5,101 nucleotides of DNA from the NCBI GenBank assembly GCA_905203195.1, contig CAJKVD010000081.1, positions 1 to 5,101 on the forward strand. Direction: 5' to 3'. The translations under genes were made by a program, and so were the position numbers. Shown piece by piece: positions 1 through 4,979 of the stretch. Position 1 is the first letter of the stretch. Every line of letters begins with the position of its first letter. The notes below the pieces were generated by a model, which was not told the DNA's origin, did no database searches, and worked only from the letters and a program-made list of their open reading frames with translations. The DNA comes from an uncultured Clostridium sp. GTDB lineage: Bacteria; Bacillota; Clostridia; TANB77; CAG-508.

Positions 1-153
1 TTCTGTTACTGTCATATTCATTTTTTTTGCTAAACTTCTAAAATACTCACCATTGCGATATACTCCATAATTTAGTTTTTGCATTAATATTTTAGAAACT
101 GTGCCTTTGCCACTAGCTAAATCTCCGGCTAAAGAAATTATATTTTTTTTCAT
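1..153 (-). CDS. P-loop nucleotide kinase, cytidylate kinase-like (3' part outside window)
   Basis: Only the first 51 codons are present; the gene runs off the left edge. The protein starts MKKNIISLAGDLASGKGTVS, and G10-x4-G15-K16-G17-T18 is a Walker A (P-loop) nucleotide-binding site straight after the first beta strand. The following NGEYFRSLAKKMNMTVTE (34-51) resembles the 'aGdiFRelAkemgm' segment of archaeal-type cytidylate kinases and related small NMP kinases. It does not look like guanylate kinase, whose P-loop is usually SGPSGAGKGT. By family knowledge it would phosphorylate a nucleoside monophosphate (CMP/dCMP) with ATP in the cytoplasm. The start is supported by AGAGG 8 nt upstream of the ATG. 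It lies 36 nt after rpoZ and is probably the last visible gene of the operon. Kinase fold is near certain; the substrate is inferred. Confidence 0.8.
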   Translation of the reverse strand, partial: MKKNIISLAGDLASGKGTVSKILMQKLNYGVYRNGEYFRSLAKKMNMTVTE

Positions 154-189
154 TTTTTAATCCTCTTTTATTATTTTATATATGATATT

Positions 190-444
190 TTATTTGTTTT
201 CTTCTTCATTTTCTAATATTTCTTCACTAAAATCATCTTGTGGTTCTTCTGGTGCTCCTACTATTTTTACTTCTCCTTCTGCTATTTCATCTGCTGCTAA
301 TGTTACCATTGACTCCTCTTTTTTATTTGTTAATGGTTTTGCTCCCATTGATAATTGCCTAGCTCTTTTTGATGTTGCAATAACTAGTGCATAGCGATTT
401 TCTGCCTTTTCTAATAATTCATTTACTGTTGGTTTTACCATCAT
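190..444 (-). CDS. rpoZ: DNA-directed RNA polymerase omega subunit
   Basis: This is an 84-aa protein with the omega signature: KAENRYALVIATSKRARQL (residues 13-31), then GAKPL (34-38) and MVTLAADEIAEGEVKIV (46-62), as in RpoZ/Rpb6. Omega binds the beta' subunit, helps assemble or stabilise RNA polymerase, and acts in the cytoplasm. The C-terminus (64-84) is an acidic tail somewhat longer than in many clostridial omegas. Two in-frame ATGs are adjacent (444 and 441). The upstream AGGTAGGT at 453-460 is an imperfect ribosome binding site 8 nt from the first. It sits 24 nt after remA and 36 nt before the kinase, so it is almost certainly co-transcribed with them. An ATG-TAA start-stop pair lies just upstream (446-451; see findings). 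Confidence 0.95.
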   Translation of the reverse strand: MMVKPTVNELLEKAENRYALVIATSKRARQLSMGAKPLTNKKEESMVTLAADEIAEGEVKIVGAPEEPQDDFSEEILENEEENK

Positions 445-468
445 TTTACATTACCTACCTTTTTATTT

Positions 469-771
469 TTATATATTTGCCTCATTCTTTTCTTTTTCCT
501 CATCTGGAATTTCGGCAATAATTGGACTAGAACTGATATCCCTGTCTACTCTGCCTGCTACAGTTTCTGGCTGTACAGCAGAAAGTATTATATGTCCTGA
601 GTCCATTATAAGAACTGCTCTTGTTCTTCTTCCATATGTAGCATCTACTACTATCTTATTATCTTTTGCTTCTTGTACTAATCTTTTTATTGGAGCCGAT
701 TCTGGACTGACAATTGCTACAATTCGTGATGCAGAAACAATATTTCCAAAACCTATATTGACTAATTGCAT
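469..771 (-). CDS. remA: RemA/DUF370 family DNA-binding regulator
   Basis: This 100-aa protein is closely similar over residues 4-75 to Bacillus Rem[14 protein letters not shown] (4-16), [11 protein letters not shown] (20-30), [16 protein letters not shown] (43-58) and [15 protein letters not shown] (60-74). In Bacillus subtilis RemA is a ring-forming DNA-binding activator of biofilm matrix and osmoprotection genes. Arginines needed there (R18, R50/R51) correspond to R16 and R48/R49 here. The last 25 residues are an extra acidic, low-complexity tail. Its AGGAGG (781-786) overlaps the yicC stop codon, and the ATG follows 9 nt later, so translation is probably coupled to yicC. Whether it controls matrix genes in this organism is unknown, since the family is widespread in non-biofilm clostridia. 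Confidence 0.93.
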   Translation of the reverse strand: MQLVNIGFGNIVSASRIVAIVSPESAPIKRLVQEAKDNKIVVDATYGRRTRAVLIMDSGHIILSAVQPETVAGRVDRDISSSPIIAEIPDEEKEKNEANI

Positions 772-784
772 ATCTAAAATCCTC

Positions 785-1654
785 CTATTCTATATTTTGT
801 ATTTGTTCTCTTATGTTTTCTAGTTCTGTTTTAATATCTACTACATAATTGATAATTTCTAGTTGATTAGCTTTAGAGCCTATCGTATTAGTTTCTCTAT
901 TCATTTCTTGTATTAAAAAATCTAATTTTTTTCCGACAGCCTCGTCTGTGATAAGTAATTCTTTAAATTGGTTAATGTGACTTTTTAGTCTTGTTATTTC
1001 TTCTTCTATTGAGCATTTATCTGCATAAATTACTACTTCTTGTGCTAATCTATTTTTATCAATATCTTCTGTTTTTAATATTTCTTTTATCCTCTTTTCT
1101 AATTTTACTATATATTCTTCAATAAGTCTAGTAGATATCTTAGATATTTTTATAATTTTATTATTTATTAGCTCTACCCTGTTTTGTAAATCTTGTGCTA
1201 TTTTAATTCCTTCAAATTTTCTCATTTCTACTAATTTTGTTGTTGCATTATTGGTTAATTCTATTATTTCTTGTTTTATTTCTTCATCATTTTCATCGCT
1301 TGTAACATTAAATATGTCTGGCATTTTAGCTACTTCTAAAACATTAATTTCTGGCGAAATATTTGTTTCTTCTGCTAATTGTTTTAGTTGTTCTATATAT
1401 ATCTTTGCTAATTTTTTGTTTAATGTTACTATATTTGATCCTTTATTTTCAAATGTTATATATACTTCTATTTTTCCTCTTTTTATTTTTGATGCTATTT
1501 CTTTTTTTATTGTTTCTTCAAGATATATTAATTGTCTTGGCATCCTTATATTTATATCTAAATATCTATGATTTACACTTTTTATTTCCATCTGGTATTC
1601 TCTTTTTGTATTAATCAAACTGCTTTTTCCAAAGCCTGTCATACTTTTAATCAT
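785..1654 (-). CDS. yicC: YicC/YloC family endoribonuclease
   Basis: The 289-aa length is typical of the family. The N-terminal YicC domain begins [11 protein letters not shown] (1-11) and continues with [20 protein letters not shown] (23-42). The C-terminal DUF1732 domain is clear: [19 protein letters not shown] (202-220) and [20 protein letters not shown] (243-262), ending in REQIQNIE. Members are metal-dependent endoribonucleases; E. coli YicC has been linked to small-RNA turnover, and YloC is the Bacillus counterpart. The middle is very lysine/isoleucine-rich, in line with the AT-rich genome. The ATG overlaps the upstream gene by 8 nt (1647-1654), and its GAGGT lies inside that gene's last codons, which suggests translational coupling. 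No damage is seen. Confidence 0.93.
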   Translation of the reverse strand: MIKSMTGFGKSSLINTKREYQMEIKSVNHRYLDINIRMPRQLIYLEETIKKEIASKIKRGKIEVYITFENKGSNIVTLNKKLAKIYIEQLKQLAEETNISPEINVLEVAKMPDIFNVTSDENDEEIKQEIIELTNNATTKLVEMRKFEGIKIAQDLQNRVELINNKIIKISKISTRLIEEYIVKLEKRIKEILKTEDIDKNRLAQEVVIYADKCSIEEEITRLKSHINQFKELLITDEAVGKKLDFLIQEMNRETNTIGSKANQLEIINYVVDIKTELENIREQIQNIE

Positions 1655-2426
1655 TTACTTTTACCTCTTTTTTCTTTGTTGTAGTTTTCTTTTTTGGCTT
1701 TTCTTCTATTTTTGTTTCTGTTTTTTTCTTTGCTGCTCTTTTTTTGTGTGTCTTTTCTTCTGTTTCTGTTTTCTTCTTTGTTGCCGTTCTTTTTTTAGGT
1801 TTTTCTTCCGCTTTTTTCTTTGTTGTTCTTTTTTTAAGCTTTTCTTCTGTTTTTTCTTCTACCTTTTTTGTACTTTTTCTTTTTGGATTTTTATTAACTG
1901 TTGGTATGGCTTTTTTTGTTGCCTCTTTTTTTACTGGTTCTTCCTTTTTTACAATTTCTTTTACGTCACTTGCTTCTAATAATATTTTTCTTTTGCTTTG
2001 TGTGTAAATTATAATTGATTTTAATACATAATATATAGCACATATATATGATGAAGCTGTTAGATATAATTTAAATTCAAAATTATATTTTCGTATAATA
2101 TGTAATATTGATAGTGAATACATTGATATTACTATTAGTTCTATGGCTGTTATCATTTTTGAGTCACTATCTTTTTTATATGCTATTTCAAGATAAATGA
2201 GTCCTATAAGTAAAAATATTCCTGAACATATTTGAATACATTGTTTTGAGCTTTCATAATCAAATTGTACATATATAATGTTTATACAGAAAAAATATAA
2301 CATTATAATAATTGCAAATAATATATTTAAAAAAATTTTTTTTATTGTTTTTTCTGGTAGCTTTCTTTTTAATTTTTCTTTTAATATATTTTCTTCTTTG
2401 CTTATTTCTGTTTGGTTGCTTTCCAT
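1647..2426 (-). CDS. Unknown four-helix membrane protein with lysine-rich repeat tail
   Basis: I do not recognise this gene. I start it at 2426 (259 aa) because AGGAGG at 2433-2438 is 6 nt upstream. A longer reading from 2459 would overlap rsmE and lacks a good ribosome binding site. Residues 1-30 are charged. Hydrophobic helices lie at about 31-54, 64-83, 91-111 and 118-142, with short loops. Positive charges at the N-terminus and in the 84-90 loop suggest both ends are cytoplasmic. Residues 143-259 form a long polar tail rich in Lys, Glu, Thr and Arg, with about four repeats of an EEK-x-KKR-T/A-KKK type (188-253). Such tails resemble the basic tails of histone H1-like and other nucleic-acid binders, so RNA, DNA or ribosome contact at the membrane is possible but only inferred. 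It lies 16 nt after rsmE and overlaps yicC by 8 nt, inside an RNA-related operon. Confidence 0.85.
   Translation of the reverse strand: MESNQTEISKEENILKEKLKRKLPEKTIKKIFLNILFAIIIMLYFFCINIIYVQFDYESSKQCIQICSGIFLLIGLIYLEIAYKKDSDSKMITAIELIVISMYSLSILHIIRKYNFEFKLYLTASSYICAIYYVLKSIIIYTQSKRKILLEASDVKEIVKKEEPVKKEATKKAIPTVNKNPKRKSTKKVEEKTEEKLKKRTTKKKAEEKPKKRTATKKKTETEEKTHKKRAAKKKTETKIEEKPKKKTTTKKKEVKVND
1668..1865 (-). repeat. Four tandem lysine-rich coding repeats
   Basis: Within the membrane protein gene, codons 188-253 encode four imperfect units of 14-18 residues (188-205, 206-219, 220-235, 236-253). Each runs from EEK through KKR/KKK and T/A residues and closes with KKK. The plus strand therefore shows recurring ttcttc / ttttttcttt blocks. 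Units differ in length and sequence, so this is a diverged protein repeat and not a recent exact DNA duplication. Unit number could vary between strains by slippage or recombination. Confidence 0.8.
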
Positions 2427-2442
2427 TTTCGTCCTCCTAATT

Positions 2443-3198
2443 TTATTGATCAAATTCATACATTACATTGCTTAAAACATTTAATGCTACTGTTTCTGTT
2501 CTTAAAATTCTATTTCCTAATGTGACAATACTTGCACCTGCTTTTTTTAGCATTTCTATTTCTGTATGATCAATTCCTCCTTCTGGTCCTATAACTATTG
2601 CAATTTTATTTTTTTCTTTTAGACTTTTTAATTCTGATTTTAAACTTTGATTTTTTTCTTCTTCATATGCCACTATTATTTTATCATAATTATCTACTAA
2701 TTTACAAATATCGGTTATTTTTATGCAGTTGTGTATTTGTGGAATTATGTTTCGACCTGATTGTTTTGATGCTACTTCTGCTATTTTTTGCCACCTTATA
2801 TTCTTTTTTCTTTCATCTTGTTCTTTTAGTTTTACTACACATCTTTTCATTTCCACTGGATATATATCATATGCCCCTAATTCTACTGATTTTTGTATTA
2901 TCAATTCCATTTTATTACTTTTAGGTAGTCCTTGGAATATAGTAACATGAATCTTGCTTTCTACATTTGATTGTTCATATTTTAAAATATTGCATAATAC
3001 ATATTCATCATTTATTTCTGATATTTCGCATGTTGTATCTGTTCCTTGTTCTTCTTTTTCGTTGATTGGCATTATGCATATTTGTAATTTATCTTTTTCT
3101 TTCATTCTTAATACATTTTTTATGTGGTTTACATCTCCACCTTGTATTTTTATTGTGTTGTTATTTACTTGAAATTGTGTTACAAAAAATTTTGGCAT
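2443..3198 (-). CDS. rsmE: 16S rRNA (uracil-1498-N3)-methyltransferase
   Basis: This 251-aa protein has the full RsmE layout. An N-terminal PUA-like RNA-binding part (1-75) includes H25 and VLRMKEKDKL (29-38). A SPOUT methyltransferase domain follows: KSVELGAYDIYPVEMKRCVV (103-122), QSGR (146-149), IGPEGG (203-208) and the knotted S-adenosylmethionine site LGNRILRTETVALNVLS (227-243). RsmE uses S-adenosylmethionine to methylate N3 of U1498 in helix 44 of 16S rRNA in the assembled 30S subunit. The start MPKFFVTQFQV fits the family and has AAGG about 7 nt upstream. It is the first gene of the operon, directly downstream of a strong promoter (3229-3257). In many clostridia rsmE follows prmA (ribosomal protein L11 methyltransferase); here it does not. 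Confidence 0.95.
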   Translation of the reverse strand: MPKFFVTQFQVNNNTIKIQGGDVNHIKNVLRMKEKDKLQICIMPINEKEEQGTDTTCEISEINDEYVLCNILKYEQSNVESKIHVTIFQGLPKSNKMELIIQKSVELGAYDIYPVEMKRCVVKLKEQDERKKNIRWQKIAEVASKQSGRNIIPQIHNCIKITDICKLVDNYDKIIVAYEEEKNQSLKSELKSLKEKNKIAIVIGPEGGIDHTEIEMLKKAGASIVTLGNRILRTETVALNVLSNVMYEFDQ

Positions 3199-3228
3199 TA
3201 TTTTTTCCTTTCTTTTTATGATGTGATT

Positions 3229-3257
3229 ATTATATCATTGTTTTTTTGTTTTTTCAA
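3229..3257 (-). promoter_or_regulatory. Sigma-A promoter of the rsmE operon
   Basis: On the minus strand TTGAAA (3257-3252) is followed by exactly 17 bp and then TATAAT (3234-3229), a perfect -10. The three bases TGA before the -10 make an extended (TGn) element. Transcription would start near 3222, giving a leader of about 24 nt before rsmE. No other promoter this good is evident further along the operon, so it probably drives all six visible genes. Confidence 0.85.
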
Positions 3258-3298
3258 GTAAAATAAAAAAATCTGAATCTTTGCTTGCCACTTATAGC

Positions 3299-3331
3299 AA
3301 AAGCTCAAGAGCTTTAAACTCTTGAGCTTTT
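3299..3331 (-). terminator. Hairpin terminator after rubrerythrin
   Basis: A perfect 13-bp inverted repeat (aaaagctcaagag, 7-nt loop, ctcttgagctttt) begins 12 nt after the rubrerythrin stop codon. The A-tract and T-tract are symmetrical, so it could work in both directions. The U-tract after the stem on the minus strand is short (four T, then GC), so termination may be incomplete. It separates rubrerythrin from the rsmE promoter. Confidence 0.75.
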
Positions 3332-3343
3332 AAAATATTAATA

Positions 3344-3883
3344 TTAATAATTTTCAGCTTTAATTTCGAAATATGCTTTTGGATGACTACATACTGGACA
3401 AATTTCTGGTGCTGATTTTCCAATTACTATATGTCCGCAGTTTCTGCATTTCCAAATTCTATCTCCATCTTTACTAAATACTAGTCCATTTTCTATATTT
3501 TCAATTAATTTTTTATATCTTTCTTCATGTTCTTTTTCTATTTTTGCAACTTCTGAGAATAAGAATGCTATATGGTCAAATCCTTCTTCTTTGGCTTCTT
3601 TTGCCATTCTATCATACATGTCTGTCCACTCATAATTTTCACCATCTGCTGCTGCTTGTAAATTTTCTAGTGTGGATTTTATTTCTCCTCCTTGTAATAG
3701 TTTGAACCACATTTTAGCATGTTCTTTTTCGTTTGCTGCTGTTTCTTCAAAAATAGCTGCTATTTGTTCGTATCCGTCTTTTTTTGCTTTACTTGCAAAA
3801 TATGTATATTTGTTTCTTGCTTGTGATTCCCCTGCAAAAGCCTCCATTAAATTTTTTTCTGTTTTTGAACCTTTTAATTCCAT
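3344..3883 (-). CDS. rbr: Rubrerythrin
   Basis: This is a 179-aa rubrerythrin, close to the usual length. The N-terminal ferritin-like four-helix domain carries the di-iron ligands: [12 protein letters not shown] (E19), ANEKEH (E52, H55), GENYE (E82, E85) and IEKEH (E116, H119). The C-terminal rubredoxin-like domain holds Fe(Cys)4 as CRNC (146-149) and CPVC (162-165), followed by HPKAYFEI. Rubrerythrins reduce hydrogen peroxide to water in the cytoplasm of anaerobes, with electrons passing through the rubredoxin centre. AGGAGG lies 9 nt before the chosen ATG. Another ATG at 3890 is out of frame and only 2 nt from the ribosome binding site, so it is not used for this protein. The gene has its own promoter and terminator. 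All expected iron ligands are present, so it should be functional. Confidence 0.97.
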   Translation of the reverse strand: MELKGSKTEKNLMEAFAGESQARNKYTYFASKAKKDGYEQIAAIFEETAANEKEHAKMWFKLLQGGEIKSTLENLQAAADGENYEWTDMYDRMAKEAKEEGFDHIAFLFSEVAKIEKEHEERYKKLIENIENGLVFSKDGDRIWKCRNCGHIVIGKSAPEICPVCSHPKAYFEIKAENY

Positions 3884-3908
3884 TTTTCATTACCTCCTTG
3901 CAATGTTT

Positions 3909-3937
3909 ATTTTACATTATCCTTTTATAAAAGTCAA
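3909..3937 (-). promoter_or_regulatory. Sigma-A promoter of rubrerythrin
   Basis: On the minus strand TTGACT (3937-3932), a 17-bp spacer, and TAAAAT (3914-3909) form a strong promoter. The start would be near 3902, leaving a short leader that carries AAGGAGG. Rubrerythrin genes are often under PerR or similar peroxide control; I see no convincing PerR box here. Confidence 0.78.
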
Positions 3938-3970
3938 GGGAATTTTTGTGGTTTTTTTTTGAAAAAAGTG

Positions 3971-3999
3971 TAGACATTTTGTGATTTTTGTGTTAATAT
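3971..3999 (+). promoter_or_regulatory. Sigma-A promoter of tRNA-Leu
   Basis: TAGACA (3971-3976), a 17-bp spacer and TAATAT (3994-3999) lie upstream of the tRNA gene. The expected start near 4006 leaves about 12 nt of 5' leader for RNase P. It is back-to-back with the rubrerythrin promoter, with the two -35 boxes about 33 bp apart. Confidence 0.75.
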
Positions 4000-4017
4000 A
4001 TGAACATGTTCGTAAAT

Positions 4018-4104
4018 GCCGGTGTGCTGGAATTGGTAGACGGGGCAGACTCAAAATCTGTTGTCAGCAATGGCGTGTGGGTTCGAGTCCCACCACCGGC
4101 ACCA
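4018..4104 (+). tRNA. tRNA-Leu(CAA)
   Basis: An 87-nt class II tRNA. The acceptor stem GCCGGTG (4018-4024) pairs with CACCGGC (4094-4100), followed by discriminator A and an encoded CCA. The anticodon stem GCAGA/TCTGT encloses the loop CTCAAAA, so the anticodon is CAA (4052-4054), which reads UUG. The T arm is GTGGG-TTCGAGT-CCCAC (4077-4093). A long variable arm (about 4062-4076) is typical of leucine tRNA. The gene stands alone with its own promoter and terminator. Its 3' end is a typical target for integrating elements. Confidence 0.97.
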
Positions 4105-4112
4105 ATGACGTT

Positions 4113-4136
4113 TCTGTTCGAACTAAATTGAACAGA
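4113..4136 (+). other. Small hairpin behind the tRNA
   Basis: TCTGTTC (4113-4119) and GAACAGA (4130-4136) form a 7-bp stem with a 10-nt loop. No T-run follows, so it is not a terminator by itself. It could protect or guide 3' trailer processing, or be a leftover of an integration site; there is no direct evidence for either. Confidence 0.4.
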
Positions 4137-4144
4137 TAGATATG

Positions 4145-4179
4145 AAAATCAATCAGAAAAAAATCTGGTTGATTTTTTT
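4145..4179 (+). terminator. Rho-independent terminator of tRNA-Leu
   Basis: The arms AAAATCAATCAGA (4145-4157) and TCTGGTTGATTTT (4164-4176) form a 13-bp stem with one G-U pair and a 6-A loop. The stem runs into a run of seven T (4173-4179). It lies about 40 nt after the CCA and should end the tRNA transcript. Confidence 0.85.
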
Positions 4180-4325
4180 GTTGTCTAAAAACAATATAAA
4201 GTTACCCCTACTTTTATAAATGGTAGCATTAGGAAATTAGAAAAAACTAATCTTACATATATTGAGCCACATAAAGTGATTATTAAAAGTATTACTTTTT
4301 TAGTTTTCAATTATTCAAATATTCT
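4180..4325 (+). other. Intergenic, no recognisable gene
   Basis: A stretch from 4189 to 4326 stays open in one plus frame but has no ATG and no ribosome binding site. It encodes nothing I recognise (includes TPTFINGSIRKLEKTN). It may be decayed coding sequence at the edge of the accessory region or chance. No convincing promoter for the following ORFs was found here. Confidence 0.4.
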
Positions 4326-4592
4326 ATGGAGCAAGAATTAGCTTATTCTTTTCACTTAGGTAGTGATAAAAACAAAAGTAAATTAGCAAAAAAAGTAGCA
4401 AAAGATAATTTATCTGGTACTACCTCTCTATCTAATAATGCAATTCAAAATGCAAAAGACTTATCAGGTGTTAATAAACACAATTTAAGGGATTATGATA
4501 ATCATAGAGATCTAATTAGAACAATATATGGTACTAATGATATTGTAAATAAGGAGTGTAATGAATGGAAAATGAAAAAGTTCAATATTTAA
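4326..4592 (+). pseudogene. Probable MobV/Pre-type relaxase N-terminal fragment
   Basis: The open frame gives 88 aa from ATG 4326, but there is no ribosome binding site in front of it, so the true start may be missing. The middle holds GVNKHNLRDYDN (48-59). Its H52-N53-L54-R55 fits HNxR, motif I of MobV/Pre plasmid mobilisation relaxases, which contains the catalytic histidine in MobM of pMV158. Following residues (RDLIRTIYGTNDIVN) are where such proteins would continue. Here the frame instead runs into the ribosome binding site and start of the next ORF (tail KECNEWKMKKFNI). The later relaxase motifs, including the metal-binding HxDExxPHxH, are absent. I read it as a broken remnant of a mobile element. 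The family call rests on a four-residue motif and general resemblance, so it is tentative; a small independent gene is the alternative. Confidence 0.4.
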
Positions 4593-4822
4593 TAAACATG
4601 ATAAATGATATGGATATAAAAGATAAGTTACGACTAGCAATATGTATGAGTCAAAGCAAATGGTCAGGTTTTATATACAATACCAAAGAGAGCTATGAAA
4701 AATTTGATACTATGCTAAAAGACATTGATGAAGAATATAGAACTACACTTATAAATTTTGCAAAATATAAACTTGTAATGTTTGCAATGGCTAAACTTAT
4801 GGAAATGGATACAACAGAATAA
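4565..4822 (+). CDS. Hypothetical 85-aa protein
   Basis: Not recognised. AAGGAG (4551-4556) lies 8 nt before ATG 4565, so translation is well supported. Another ATG at 4561 would give only four codons. The protein is predicted mostly helical, lacks a signal peptide or clear membrane segment, has no cysteine cluster, and has one tryptophan (W33). It begins MENEKVQYLINMINDMDIKD and contains YEKFDTMLKDIDEEYRTTL (44-62), a likely amphipathic helix. A hydrophobic patch KLVMFAMAKLMEM (69-81) ends it. It overlaps the tail of the preceding fragment by 28 nt in another frame. No terminator hairpin follows before the next promoter. It is probably accessory cargo next to a mobile-element remnant. Confidence 0.6.
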   Translation: MENEKVQYLINMINDMDIKDKLRLAICMSQSKWSGFIYNTKESYEKFDTMLKDIDEEYRTTLINFAKYKLVMFAMAKLMEMDTTE

Positions 4823-4867
4823 AATCAAATAGCACTATATATTTTCAATGGCCTTGGATGGGATAAG

Positions 4868-4896
4868 TTGCTTTTTTATGCAAATTGTGCTACAAT
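4868..4896 (+). promoter_or_regulatory. Extended -10 promoter before the last gene
   Basis: TTGCTT (4868-4873), a 17-bp spacer and TACAAT (4891-4896) preceded by TGC make a good extended -10 promoter. The start would be near 4903. This leaves a leader of about 77 nt before ATG 4980, longer than at the other genes here, with room for regulation. Confidence 0.75.
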
Positions 4897-4910
4897 TATA
4901 TTGTAACAAT
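4892..4910 (+). promoter_or_regulatory. Palindromic operator-like site on the -10
   Basis: ACAAT (4892-4896), TAT, ATTGT (4900-4904), A, ACAAT (4906-4910) form two overlapping inverted repeats sharing the middle arm. They cover the -10 and likely start site, the place where a repressor dimer would block transcription. The arms are short and AT-rich, so chance is possible. Confidence 0.4.
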
Positions 4911-4936
4911 TTTTTGTTGCCTTTGAAAAAATACTT

Positions 4937-4958
4937 TTCGGAGGCACAGTCCTCCGAA
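4937..4958 (+). promoter_or_regulatory. Leader hairpin with SD-like and anti-SD-like arms
   Basis: TTCGGAGG (4937-4944), loop CACAGT, CCTCCGAA (4951-4958) form a perfect 8-bp stem, GC-rich for this region. Only a few T follow, so it is not a terminator. Its CCTCC arm is also complementary to the real ribosome binding site GGAGG (4968-4972). The leader could therefore switch between this stem (binding site free) and a pairing that hides the binding site. Confidence 0.6.
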
Positions 4959-4979
4959 CAATTACAAGGAGGAATAACT

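Noticed and set aside
182..394. Plus-strand open frame opposite rpoZ
   Set aside because: It lies antisense to a clear rpoZ, is low-complexity Ser/Phe-rich, and lacks a ribosome binding site.
1668..1900. Repeated ttttttctt blocks as a CRISPR or satellite array
   Set aside because: There are no constant repeats and unique spacers; the blocks are codons for lysine-rich protein repeats.
1251..2007. Several plus-strand open frames rich in Phe/Leu/Ser opposite yicC and the membrane protein gene
   Set aside because: They are complements of Lys/Glu-rich coding sequence on the minus strand; the apparent hydrophobic proteins are an artefact of T-rich antisense.
2427..2459. Upstream start for the membrane protein (MNLINKIRRTK...)
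   Set aside because: It overlaps rsmE and has no ribosome binding site, while ATG 2426 has AGGAGG at ideal spacing.
2598..3172. Plus-strand open frames opposite rsmE
   Set aside because: They are antisense shadows of a fully motif-supported methyltransferase gene.
3902..3937. PerR box in the rubrerythrin promoter
   Set aside because: TTATAA is present, but the second half-site matches the PerR consensus poorly; it is better explained as AT-rich promoter spacer.
3672..3962. Plus-strand open frame opposite the 5' half of rubrerythrin
   Set aside because: It is antisense to a well-supported gene and runs through its promoter; no ribosome binding site or known motif.
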